Notes: generated by a model not told the origin, from the letters alone. Numbered from the stretch's first letter, positions 1 through 6,064 are shown. The stretch is DNA of 15,399 bases from Clostridia bacterium (GCA_024689165.1 JAILDS010000256.1:1-15399); one strand, 5' to 3'. Numbers and translations: made by a program.

Positions 1-519
1 CGCTCTGAAGCCTATGGCGGCCGCGCGCGAAAAGATGCGTTCCATGAGCTCCGGATCCTTGCCGGTCCTCGGCAGCTTGCCCCAGTAGCCGACGGTGTCT
101 ATGCCCGCGTGGGTGAGGGTGCAGCTGATGTGGACCCCGAGGCAGTTGGCGGCGAAGCTGAGAGAGGCGAGGCGTTCGCGCACGACGCAGACCTCTGTGT
201 TCGTGAAGCCTATCGCGTCAAAATAGATGTGCAGGTACCCGCCGTTTTCGGTGCCCAGCCAGACCGCGCGCGCGGTCATCGGGTCGTGGACGCCTTCCAT
301 GCGCCTGCCGATGCCGAAGCCGGCGATCCAGGTTTTTTTAGAAAAAACGTCGTCCGGAGTTATGTCGCACTGAGCGAAGCCCAGCTCCCAGCGCGTGCCG
401 TCGATTTTACGTACGTCGGGAGGAGACAGCTCCGGCGCCTCGCGCCTCACTTTCAGAAATGCGCTGTTTGTCCTCGTTATGCCCTTCACTGCGGAAGCGG
501 CAAGATCGGCTATATTCAT
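1..519 (-). CDS. Neutral/alkaline ceramidase-like protein, N-terminal part (cut off by window edge)
   Basis: Partial gene of 173 codons reading leftward off the window. The start is the ATG at 519-517, chosen because AAGGAG (532-527) lies 7 bases upstream. The protein begins MNIADLAASAVKGI and has no signal peptide. Around residues 60-85 it reads WIAGFGIGRRMEGVHDP followed by TARAVWL, and near residues 130-150 it reads ISCTLTHAGIDTVGYWGK. These match the start of the neutral/alkaline ceramidase N-terminal domain (a glycine-rich 'G...hdP..ARa' segment, then a 'THTH.GpDT.GYwG' segment). Family members are zinc amidases that cleave ceramide, but many bacterial homologues have unknown substrates. 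The usual H-T-H reads L-T-H here, so one histidine is missing. The absence of a signal peptide suggests a cytoplasmic protein. The family call is fairly secure; activity is uncertain. Confidence 0.7.
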   Translation of the reverse strand, partial: MNIADLAASAVKGITRTNSAFLKVRREAPELSPPDVRKIDGTRWELGFAQCDITPDDVFSKKTWIAGFGIGRRMEGVHDPMTARAVWLGTENGGYLHIYFDAIGFTNTEVCVVRERLASLSFAANCLGVHISCTLTHAGIDTVGYWGKLPRTGKDPELMERIFSRAAAIGFRA

Positions 520-539
520 TTTATCACTCCTTTTGACTG

Positions 540-568
540 AGTATATATCATTTCCGGCGAAAATTCAA
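540..568 (-). promoter_or_regulatory. Sigma-A promoter of the ceramidase-like gene
   Basis: On the minus strand, a TTGAAT -35 box (568-563) is followed by 17 bases and a TATACT -10 box (545-540). It ends 20 bases before the ATG at 519, so the leader would be very short. It points away from the toxin-antitoxin module. Confidence 0.6.
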
Positions 569-611
569 GGGCAATCGTGCGCGTCGGGGCGCGGCGGAGA
601 GTTTTTCTTTG

Positions 612-626
612 ATTTTTCGCCTATTT
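612..626 (+). repeat. 15-bp direct repeat, left copy
   Basis: ATTTTTCGCCTATTT occurs here and again at 1503-1517 with no mismatch; similarity stops at both edges. The two copies bracket the AT-rich toxin-antitoxin module. They could be a target-site duplication or a recombination core, or a chance repeat in AT-rich DNA. No integrase or transposase lies between them. Confidence 0.6.
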
Positions 627-701
627 GAACGTTTTCCGCGAAGTTGGATACGCCCCCTTTTTGAATAGTACAAAAATCAAACAATAATCGAACGAAATAT
701 A

Positions 702-730
702 TTGACAATATCGTCCGAAACGGATATAAT
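702..730 (+). promoter_or_regulatory. Consensus promoter and likely operator of the toxin-antitoxin operon
   Basis: A perfect TTGACA (702-707), a 17-base spacer and a perfect TATAAT (725-730) stand just before the antitoxin gene. Inside the spacer, directly against the -10 box, lies the palindrome TCCG-AAA-CGGA (714-724). A direct repeat AATAATCG at 683-690 and 728-735 frames the promoter. Type II antitoxins, alone or with their toxin, usually repress their own promoter, so the palindrome is a sensible operator candidate. That role is inferred; the boxes are seen. Confidence 0.8.
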
Positions 731-753
731 AATCGTGAAAGGAGGTCTTCGTA

Positions 754-969
754 ATGGCTATTACTGCAACAGAACTGAAAACGAATCTCAGCAAATATCT
801 GTTGCTCTCTGCAACGGAAGATATTTATATCACACGGAACGGAAAGGTGATATCCAAGCTTACCAATCCTTTTCAGGACAGAGTTGAGCTTGTAGAATCC
901 CTTGTCGGTATTATCCCGGACTCGATGACGTTGGAGGAGGCAAGAGAGGAGAGACTTTCCAAAATATGA
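754..969 (+). CDS. Type II antitoxin, Phd/YefM family
   Basis: 71 residues, with a strong AAAGGAGG (738-745) eight bases before the ATG. The sequence MAITATELKTNLSKYL, then IYITRNGKVISKL, is the typical Phd/YefM layout: an N-terminal DNA-binding fold ('ATELK.nlskyl' helix, then 'i.itrnGkpvakL') and a charged C-terminal tail (LEEAREERLSKI, residues 60-71) that would wrap the toxin. It overlaps the PIN toxin gene by four bases (ATGA), so translation is probably coupled. It should neutralise that toxin and repress the promoter at 702-730. The base composition is clearly more AT-rich than the flanking genes, in line with horizontal gain. Confidence 0.88.
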   Translation: MAITATELKTNLSKYLLLSATEDIYITRNGKVISKLTNPFQDRVELVESLVGIIPDSMTLEEAREERLSKI

Positions 970-1385
970 CAGCTCTTATAGATACCTGTGTTATTATTGA
1001 CCTTCTGCAAAAACGCGAACCGTTTTTTGAAGACGCGCACGCGTTATTTATCGCAGCCGCCAACAATCAGTACGAGGGATGTATTTCCGCGAAATCCGTA
1101 ACTGACGTTTATTATCTGATGCACCGTTTCTTGCACGATGACTATAAAACCAGGAAAGCGCTTGACACCCTTTTTAAACTGTTTTCCATTCTGGACACCA
1201 CGGAACTTGACTGCAGAAAAGCGCTTCTTTCTCCGGTAAGAGATTATGAGGATGCCTTGATGGCAGAGACGGCATACCGTTCAAATGTGGATTGCATCAT
1301 AACACGCAACATCAAGGACTATTCAAAGGCGCGAATTTCTGTTGTTGCTCCGCATGATTTTCTTGATACGCTGACACATCCGTAA
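966..1385 (+). CDS. PIN-domain toxin (VapC-like ribonuclease)
   Basis: 139 residues covering a single PIN domain. The first acidic metal ligand is D6 in LIDTCVIIDLL; D47 (SAKSVTDVYYL) stands where families often carry E or D; D96 is in YEDALMAETA; D109 and the T113-R114-N115 motif are in VDCIITRNIKDY. This set makes up the Mg-dependent nuclease site of VapC-type toxins, which cleave tRNA or rRNA. All positions look intact, so the toxin is probably active. The start overlaps the antitoxin stop (ATGA at 966-969) and has no strong ribosome binding site of its own beyond the end of the antitoxin gene. The pairing Phd/YefM with PIN is a common hybrid arrangement. The exact RNA target cannot be told from sequence. 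Confidence 0.88.
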   Translation: MTALIDTCVIIDLLQKREPFFEDAHALFIAAANNQYEGCISAKSVTDVYYLMHRFLHDDYKTRKALDTLFKLFSILDTTELDCRKALLSPVRDYEDALMAETAYRSNVDCIITRNIKDYSKARISVVAPHDFLDTLTHP

Positions 1386-1502
1386 GATGGTGCCGGCTGA
1401 TGTTTGCAAAAGCATATCCCGGGCGGGACCACGTCATCGATCTCATGGAGTCGTTTTGGCTTTTACGCTCCGGAGACTCCGTGACCGGTCCGACAACTTG
1501 CC

Positions 1503-1517
1503 ATTTTTCGCCTATTT
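1503..1517 (+). repeat. 15-bp direct repeat, right copy
   Basis: Identical to 612-626, 891 bases away. It sits 11 bases before the -35 box of the next operon. Between the toxin stop (1385) and this copy there is no gene that can be supported, only a weak GGAGTC/GACTCC inverted repeat at 1447-1480 without a T-run. Confidence 0.6.
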
Positions 1518-1528
1518 TCATTAAACGC

Positions 1529-1557
1529 TTGACCGAATGAAAAGATTTTGCTACAAT
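1529..1557 (+). promoter_or_regulatory. Promoter of the TSCPD-cysE(-cysS) operon
   Basis: TTGACC (1529-1534), a 17-base spacer and TACAAT (1552-1557) precede the TSCPD gene by 29 bases. No T-box or other leader structure that would sense cysteine fits in this short leader. Confidence 0.7.
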
Positions 1558-1586
1558 AAACGGTGTGTTTTTCCATGGAGGACCTT

Positions 1587-1862
1587 ATGCACTGCGTATT
1601 TTCACCCAGGGGCGTCTGCTCGACGCGGATAGATTTCGACATAAACGACGGCGTTGTGACCAACGTCGCCTTCACCCGCGGCTGCAACGGCAACCTCAAG
1701 GCCGTTTCAAAGCTCGTGGACGGGCAGACCGCCGATTATATAGTCGGCAAGCTCAAGGGCAACCTCTGCGGTTTCAAGGGGACGAGCTGCGCCGACCAGC
1801 TCGCTGTTGCGGTCGAACAGGCCGCCGCTGAAGAGCGCGAAAGGAAAAGCGCGAATGCTTGA
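1587..1862 (+). CDS. TSCPD domain protein (TIGR03905-type, four conserved cysteines)
   Basis: 91 residues. The start at 1587 is chosen because GGAGG (1577-1581) is five bases upstream; the earlier ATG at 1575 overlaps that site. The core matches the small TSCPD family: V-C11-STRIDFDI, RG-C33-NGNLKAVSKLVDG, GN-L-C61-GFKGTSC68-ADQLA. The pattern of C11, C33, C61 and C68 suggests a metal site. The domain resembles the C-terminal part of some B12-dependent ribonucleotide reductases, but the role of the stand-alone form is unknown. An extra cysteine at residue 3 and a charged tail (AAAEERERKSANA) follow no family rule known to me. It overlaps cysE by eight bases, so the two are surely co-translated; a link to cysteine or metal handling is only a guess. 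Confidence 0.85.
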   Translation: MHCVFSPRGVCSTRIDFDINDGVVTNVAFTRGCNGNLKAVSKLVDGQTADYIVGKLKGNLCGFKGTSCADQLAVAVEQAAAEERERKSANA

Positions 1863-2520
1863 CCGCCTTAAGGAAGACATCGCCTGCGTCAAGGACCGCG
1901 ACCCGGCCGCGAGGACGACAGCGGAAGTGCTTCTGCTCTACCCCGGGCTCAAGGCCATCGTTTCGCACAGAGTCGCCCACAGTCTCTGGCAGAAGGACCT
2001 TAAGCTCGCCGCGAGGTGGATGTCGCAGCGCTGCGTCAGAAAAACAAATATCGAGATACACCCGGCGGCAAAGCTGGGCAGGCGGGTTTTCATAGACCAC
2101 GGCACGGGCGTCGTCATCGGCGAGACCGCCGAGGTGGGCGATGACGTGACCATTTACCAGGGCGTGACGCTCGGCGGTACCGGCAAGGAGTGCGGCAAGC
2201 GCCACCCCACGATAGGCGACAGGGTGATGGTCGGCTCCGGCGCAAAGATACTGGGCCCGGTCACCGTCGGCAGCGACACGAAGATAGCCTCCGGCGCGGT
2301 CGTTCTCAGGGACATCCCCGAAAACTGCACCGCCGTCGGCGTCCCGGCAAGGATAGTCAAGCGGGACGGCCAGCACATAGACTACCTCGACCAGATAGAC
2401 ATCCCCGACCCCGTCGTCACCGAGCTGAACAACATGCAGCGCAGGATAGCGGAGCTTGAACGGGAGCTGGAAACGCTTCGCGGCGCGGCTTACGGGACCG
2501 GCGACGCCGCGGAAGAATGA
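1855..2520 (+). CDS. cysE: Serine O-acetyltransferase
   Basis: 221 residues from the ATG at 1855, which gives the usual start MLDRLKEDIACVKDRDPAAR; an upstream in-frame ATG at 1807 lies inside the TSCPD gene and would add a non-family extension. The enzyme transfers acetyl from acetyl-CoA to L-serine, making O-acetylserine for cysteine synthesis. The helical N-terminus (1-65) is followed by left-handed beta-helix hexapeptide repeats (about 70-165). Key parts: D81-H82 in FIDHGTGVVIGE, the GVTLGGTGK loop at 103-111, H117 in KRHPTIGD, and the closing VGVPARIVK. The tail (about 195-221) is a short charged heptad-like helix, ELERELETL. AAGGAAAAG (1841-1849) may be its ribosome binding site. cysS follows 44 bases later, a common firmicute order. 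Confidence 0.95.
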   Translation: MLDRLKEDIACVKDRDPAARTTAEVLLLYPGLKAIVSHRVAHSLWQKDLKLAARWMSQRCVRKTNIEIHPAAKLGRRVFIDHGTGVVIGETAEVGDDVTIYQGVTLGGTGKECGKRHPTIGDRVMVGSGAKILGPVTVGSDTKIASGAVVLRDIPENCTAVGVPARIVKRDGQHIDYLDQIDIPDPVVTELNNMQRRIAELERELETLRGAAYGTGDAAEE

Positions 2521-2564
2521 TCTTATTCAACGGAAGAAACGGACATGAAAGGGAGTGACCGCAA

Positions 2565-3959
2565 ATGAAGATATTCAACACCCTCACCGGCAGAAAAGAG
2601 GAGCTTGTGACGCTCACGCCCGGAGAGGTAAAAATATACGCCTGCGGTCCGACGGTATACAATTACATCCATATCGGCAACGCGCGCCCCGTGTGCGTGT
2701 TCGACGTCCTGCGCCGCTACCTTGCCTATAAAGGCTACAAGGTCACGTTCTGTCAGAACTTCACCGACGTGGACGACAAGATAATCAACGCCGCCAACGC
2801 CGCCGGCGTGAGCTTTTCCGAGATCAGCGAAAAATTCATCGCGGAATATAAGACCGACGCGGCGGGGCTGGGCGTTATGCCCGCGGACATACACCCGAGA
2901 GCCACCGAGAACATAGACGAGATAATCGACATGGTATCTGCGCTGATCGAAAAGGGCCACGCCTATGAAGTCGGCGGCGACGTGTATTTTTCCGCCAAGA
3001 GCTTCGCGGAGTACGGCAAGCTCAGCGGGCAGAGCCTCGAGGACCTCATGGACGGCGCCCGTATCAGCGTCGGCGACCTGAAGCGCGAGCCCGCCGATTT
3101 CGCGCTCTGGAAGGCTTCAAAGCCCGGCGAGCCCGCGTGGGATTCGCCCTGGGGCAAGGGCAGGCCCGGCTGGCACATAGAGTGCTCCGCCATGAACCGC
3201 CGTTATCTCGGCGAGACGATAGACATACACTGCGGCGGGCAGGACCTTATCTTCCCGCACCATGAAAACGAGATAGCCCAGAGCGAATGCGCCAACGGCG
3301 TGCCGTTTGCTCGCTACTGGATGCACAACGGCTTCATCACCGTCGACAACGAGAAGATGTCCAAATCGAAGGGCAATTTCTTCACCGTCAGGGACGTGGC
3401 GGAGAAATTCGGCTACGAGCCCATACGGATGCTTATGATCTCCTGCCAGTACAGGAGCCCGATAAATTATTCCTACGACGCGATAGAGTCCTGCCGCTCG
3501 GCGCTGACAAGGCTTTACAACTGCCGCGACGCGCTGGATTTCGCCGCGAAAAACGCCGTGCCCGGCGACGCCGGCGAGGAGTTCGGGGCGGCTCTGGGCG
3601 CCAACCTCCAAAGGTTCGACGCCGCTCTCGACGACGACCTGAACACCGCCGACGCGATAGGCGTGCTGTTCGAGACGGTCAGGCTGATAAACAAAGAGGC
3701 TCTCACCGGCGAACCCGTTTCCGGCGCCGTCGACGAGGCGCGCAGGGTCTTCGACCTGATGACCGGCATCCTCGGGCTCTGCTATACGGCCAAAGAAGAA
3801 GCCGGCGACGACGCTCAGATCGACGAGCTCGTAAGGCAGAGGACAGAGGCGCGCAAAAACAAAAACTGGGCCGAGGCCGACAGGATCCGCGACGAGCTCA
3901 AAGAAAAAGGGATCGTTCTGGAGGACACCCCGCAGGGCGTCAAATGGAAAAGAACTTAG
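2565..3959 (+). CDS. cysS: Cysteine--tRNA ligase
   Basis: 464 residues, the normal length for this class I synthetase, which charges tRNA-Cys with cysteine using ATP. The ATP-binding 'HIGH' motif reads HIGN (36-39) within CGPTVYNYIHIGNARP. KMSKSK is at 264-269. The zinc ligands can be placed by comparison with the E. coli enzyme: C27, C207 (WHIECSA), H232 and E236 (FPHHENE). The C-terminal part carries the helical tRNA-binding DALR-like region and ends in the usual RDELKEKGIVLEDTPQGVKWKR. The ribosome binding site is AAAGGGAG (2548-2555). With cysE just upstream, synthesis and use of cysteine are likely expressed together. No intrinsic terminator is visible after the stop; a heptamer-repeat element follows. 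Confidence 0.97.
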   Translation: MKIFNTLTGRKEELVTLTPGEVKIYACGPTVYNYIHIGNARPVCVFDVLRRYLAYKGYKVTFCQNFTDVDDKIINAANAAGVSFSEISEKFIAEYKTDAAGLGVMPADIHPRATENIDEIIDMVSALIEKGHAYEVGGDVYFSAKSFAEYGKLSGQSLEDLMDGARISVGDLKREPADFALWKASKPGEPAWDSPWGKGRPGWHIECSAMNRRYLGETIDIHCGGQDLIFPHHENEIAQSECANGVPFARYWMHNGFITVDNEKMSKSKGNFFTVRDVAEKFGYEPIRMLMISCQYRSPINYSYDAIESCRSALTRLYNCRDALDFAAKNAVPGDAGEEFGAALGANLQRFDAALDDDLNTADAIGVLFETVRLINKEALTGEPVSGAVDEARRVFDLMTGILGLCYTAKEEAGDDAQIDELVRQRTEARKNKNWAEADRIRDELKEKGIVLEDTPQGVKWKRT

Positions 3960-3965
3960 AACAGG

Positions 3966-4065
3966 CAGTAGGCAATAGGCAATAGGGAATAGACAGTAGG
4001 GAATAGGCGACAGTATCTGAACCCTTGTTACTAACTCCTCATTCCTCATTCCTCATTCCTAATCC
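3966..4065 (+). repeat. Heptamer-repeat intergenic element
   Basis: Two arrays of 7-base units fill the gap between cysS and the GDPD-like gene. The left array (3966-4007) has six units: CAGTAGG, CAATAGG, CAATAGG, GAATAGA, CAGTAGG, GAATAGG. The right array (4031-4065) reads CTAACTC, three times CTCATTC, then CTAATCC. The complement of CTCATTC is GAATGAG, close to the left units, so the arrays are loosely inverted relative to each other. Such heptanucleotide repeats are known from intergenic DNA of several bacterial groups, for example the short tandem repeats of cyanobacteria. Spurious translations through them give strings like PIAYCLLP. Function unknown; slippage could make the length vary between strains. 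Confidence 0.8.
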
Positions 4066-4085
4066 CTTACGGAGGCTGACATATC

Positions 4086-5054
4086 ATGAAAAGGAACAAA
4101 AGACTCAAAAGATTCCTGGCGTGGTTCATCCCGTGCGCGACGGTCTTCATCTGCGCGTGCGTGTTTTTCGGACTGGCCCGCGGAAGCGGTTCGCAGTCTC
4201 CGTGGGACCCGTCCAAGAAGACGAACGTATGGGTCAACAAGGAGTCCAAAAGCCCTATCGTCGCCGACGGCGTGAGCGAGGGAGCCTACCCGGAGAACAC
4301 CCTGCTCGCGTTCAAGAGCTGCGTCAAGGATGAATCCTACCCCGCGTCGGTGCTGCTCGTTCCCGTCCGCATCACTTCGGACGGCGAGCTCGTCGTGTGG
4401 GAGAACGACAGCGTCACCGCCGCCGACGGCAAACAGCTCATCACGGGGCTCACGTACGAGCAGCTCAGGGAATACAACCTGGGCGAGGGCTTTACCGCGC
4501 CGGACGGCACGACCCCGTACAACGGGCTCACCGGCAAGGACATCCCCGACGATCTGCGCGCCATGAAGCTTACCGAGCTTTTCAGCTATATGGCGCAGTA
4601 TAAGGTCGTCAGCTACGTCGTCAAGATCATGGACGGCGGTACGGCCGGCGTTGCCGCCGCCGACGCCCTGCACACTGTCCTTGCCGACAACGACATGCTC
4701 GGCCGCGTCATAACCTGGTTCGACGACAACAAGGTCGGCAGCTACATCAACGGCAAATACCCGGACATGCCCCGCGCCGCCACGACCCGCGAGATCACCT
4801 ATTTCTGGTGCAACGCCCGTTTCGACCAGAGCCGCGCGCAGAGCAACTACCGCTGGGCAGTCATCATCGTTTCCGCCGACAGCTTTTTCAGGAAGGACAC
4901 GACCGTCTTCCTCAACTACGCCCATAAGCACAACAGGGCGGTCATCTTCACGGACGTCGACGAAGCGAAGACCTCCGCTTCCGCGCTGTCCTCGCTCTAC
5001 GCGGACGGCCTGATCACCGCAAAACCCGTCGCGACGGCCGCCGCAATGAGCTGA
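4086..5054 (+). CDS. Membrane-anchored GDPD-fold protein, probably catalytically inactive
   Basis: 322 residues; GGAGG (4071-4075) is ten bases before the ATG. A basic start (KRNKRLKRF) and a hydrophobic stretch at about 11-31 form a signal anchor, so the body is extracellular. Residues 58-110 follow the start of glycerophosphodiester phosphodiesterases: 'AHRGasgyaPENTlaAF' is matched in spacing by A60-DGVSEGAY-P69-ENTLLAF, and 'vElDVr.TkDG..Vv.HD' by VLLVPVRITSDGELVVWEND. The C-terminal TAKPVA fits the family's final 'TD.P'. However, the catalytic His-Arg of AHRG are D61-G62, the metal-binding E.D are V92 and V94, the HD histidine is replaced (E106-N107-D108), and the later 'IEiK' reads VVKI. 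It therefore probably cannot hydrolyse glycerophosphodiesters and may bind a ligand or wall polymer. The fold call is fairly firm; the function is unknown. Confidence 0.75.
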   Translation: MKRNKRLKRFLAWFIPCATVFICACVFFGLARGSGSQSPWDPSKKTNVWVNKESKSPIVADGVSEGAYPENTLLAFKSCVKDESYPASVLLVPVRITSDGELVVWENDSVTAADGKQLITGLTYEQLREYNLGEGFTAPDGTTPYNGLTGKDIPDDLRAMKLTELFSYMAQYKVVSYVVKIMDGGTAGVAAADALHTVLADNDMLGRVITWFDDNKVGSYINGKYPDMPRAATTREITYFWCNARFDQSRAQSNYRWAVIIVSADSFFRKDTTVFLNYAHKHNRAVIFTDVDEAKTSASALSSLYADGLITAKPVATAAAMS

Positions 5055-5109
5055 CCGCGCGGGAACGCGCTTAAAACAACATAAACGCCGCGGCTGTCAC
5101 GGCCGCGAA

Positions 5110-5204
5110 CGTCGGGGGTGCCGGAAGGCTGAGAACATACCCCGAGAGCCGGCTGCCGAAAGGCACTGCTCCGAAGTCGTTCGGTAATGCGAACGTCAAA
5201 GACG
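5110..5204 (+). promoter_or_regulatory. TPP riboswitch aptamer (THI element)
   Basis: The conserved THI-box parts are present in order: P1 strand CGTC (5110-5113), GGGGG (5114-5118), TGCC, CTGAGA (5129-5134), ACCCC-GA, then GGTAATGC (5183-5190) inside a GTTCG/CGAAC stem, and the closing P1 strand GACG (5201-5204). Between P2 and P4 is a longer P3 arm with GCCGAAAGGC at its tip. A small GC hairpin (5089-5107) lies just 5' of P1. The element senses thiamine pyrophosphate; a terminator begins 7 bases later, so binding should stop transcription of the transporter genes. The promoter that drives it is not clear from sequence and may lie at the end of the preceding gene. Confidence 0.93.
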
Positions 5205-5211
5205 ATAGAAC

Positions 5212-5241
5212 CCGCCTTTGCGTCCGCAGGGGCGGTTTTTT
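5212..5241 (+). terminator. Riboswitch-controlled intrinsic terminator
   Basis: A ten-base-pair stem CCGCCTTTGC / GCAGGGGCGG (5212-5221 with 5226-5235, two G-T pairs) with a GTCC loop is followed directly by six T. It lies right after the TPP aptamer and before the transporter genes, so it is the expression platform. The stretch 5201-5211 between P1 and the stem would take part in any antiterminator. Confidence 0.9.
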
Positions 5242-5262
5242 GATTACGGAAGGAGATTTAAC

Positions 5263-5286
5263 ATGACAACGGGCGAAGCGATATGA
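5263..5286 (+). CDS. Seven-codon leader ORF (MTTGEAI) overlapping the permease start
   Basis: The only strong ribosome binding site after the terminator, AAGGAG (5250-5255), sits seven bases before an ATG at 5263 that opens a reading frame of only seven codons. Its TGA (5284-5286) overlaps the permease ATG (5283) as ATGA. The permease itself has no good site at its own start, so it is probably translated by coupling to this mini-ORF. The other reading is that a base is missing or extra in this short stretch and the true permease starts at 5263. The layout is seen; translation is inferred. Confidence 0.5.
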   Translation: MTTGEAI

Positions 5287-6050
5287 GAAAACGCAGAAAA
5301 ACTGCGGCCGATTTCATCGCGCCGGCCTCGGCTATAGCCGTCGCCGCGGCGATCTGGTTTTTCGTTTCCGGCTCGGAGCTCGTGCCTGCGTATATGCTGC
5401 CGTCGCCCGTCGAAGTCGCGTCCGCGTTCCTGAAAAACCTTCCGGTCATGCTCGAACAGGCCGCGGTGACGCTTCAGGAAACGCTCTGGGGACTGCTGGC
5501 GGGCGTGGCCCTGTCGTTCGTCTTTTCCGTGCTCATGGACGCAGTGCCCTTCCTGTATAAGGCGCTGTACCCGCTGCTCGTCGTCAGCCAGACCGTACCG
5601 ACCGTCGCGATAGCTCCGCTTCTGGTGCTCTGGTTCGGCTTCGGTATGGCCCCGAAGATAGTCCTCGTCATACTCACGACGTTTTTCCCGATAACGGTCG
5701 CGCTGCTGGGAGGCTTCCGCGAAGCGGACGAGGACGCGATAAGGCTCATGCGCACCATGGGCGCGTCGAAGCCGCAGATATTCCGCTACGTCAAGCTTCC
5801 CGGCGCGGTGCCGGGGTTCTTCTCCGGGCTGCGCATATCAGCGTCGTACTCCGTCATCGGCGCCGTCGTCGCGGAATGGCTCGGGGGGCTCGAGGGCCTG
5901 GGCGTATATATGACCCGCGTCAGAAAGGCCTACGCCTTCGACAAGATGTTCGCCGTCATCGTTTTTATCTCTCTTCTGAGTCTGCTGCTTATGGCGCTCG
6001 TCGCCATGCTGGAATACCTTGCGATGCCATACAAGAGGGCGCGCAAATGA
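5283..6050 (+). CDS. thiX: ABC transporter permease for a thiamine pyrimidine precursor (ThiX-like)
   Basis: 255 residues, about six membrane helices, of the binding-protein-dependent transport permease family. The first helix is at about 12-29, after a basic start. The cytoplasmic EAA loop, which contacts the ATPase, starts at E147: EADEDAIRLMRTMGAS, followed by the LPGAVPGFFSGLRIS stretch. The family includes SsuC/TauC permeases, so the family alone would not give the substrate. The TPP riboswitch upstream and the NMT1/THI5-like binding protein downstream make uptake of a hydroxymethylpyrimidine-type thiamine precursor the likely role, as in ThiXYZ of Bacillus halodurans. The stop overlaps an ATG at 6047. 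The start depends on the leader ORF at 5263. Confidence 0.85.
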   Translation: MRKRRKTAADFIAPASAIAVAAAIWFFVSGSELVPAYMLPSPVEVASAFLKNLPVMLEQAAVTLQETLWGLLAGVALSFVFSVLMDAVPFLYKALYPLLVVSQTVPTVAIAPLLVLWFGFGMAPKIVLVILTTFFPITVALLGGFREADEDAIRLMRTMGASKPQIFRYVKLPGAVPGFFSGLRISASYSVIGAVVAEWLGGLEGLGVYMTRVRKAYAFDKMFAVIVFISLLSLLLMALVAMLEYLAMPYKRARK

Positions 6051-6064
6051 AAGGAATGACCGAA

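Noticed and set aside
109..540. Plus-strand open frame of 143 codons
   Set aside because: It lies opposite the ceramidase-like gene, whose protein has recognisable family motifs and a proper start; this frame has neither.
1447..1480. GGAGTC...GACTCC inverted repeat as toxin-operon terminator
   Set aside because: The arms are six bases with a 22-base loop and no T-run follows.
1400..1540. Possible small gene of 46 codons between the toxin and the TSCPD gene
   Set aside because: No ribosome binding site and no recognisable sequence; it also runs through the repeat and into the next promoter.
3117..4049. Minus-strand open frame of 310 codons beginning in the heptamer repeats
   Set aside because: It is antisense to cysS, and its start (strings like PIAYCLLP) is a translation of the repeats.
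3966..4065. CRISPR array
   Set aside because: The repeats are seven bases long and tandem without spacers.
5057..5070. GCGCG-GGAA-CGCGC hairpin as terminator of the GDPD-like gene
   Set aside because: Only five base pairs and no T-run; it might slow polymerase but is not a convincing terminator.
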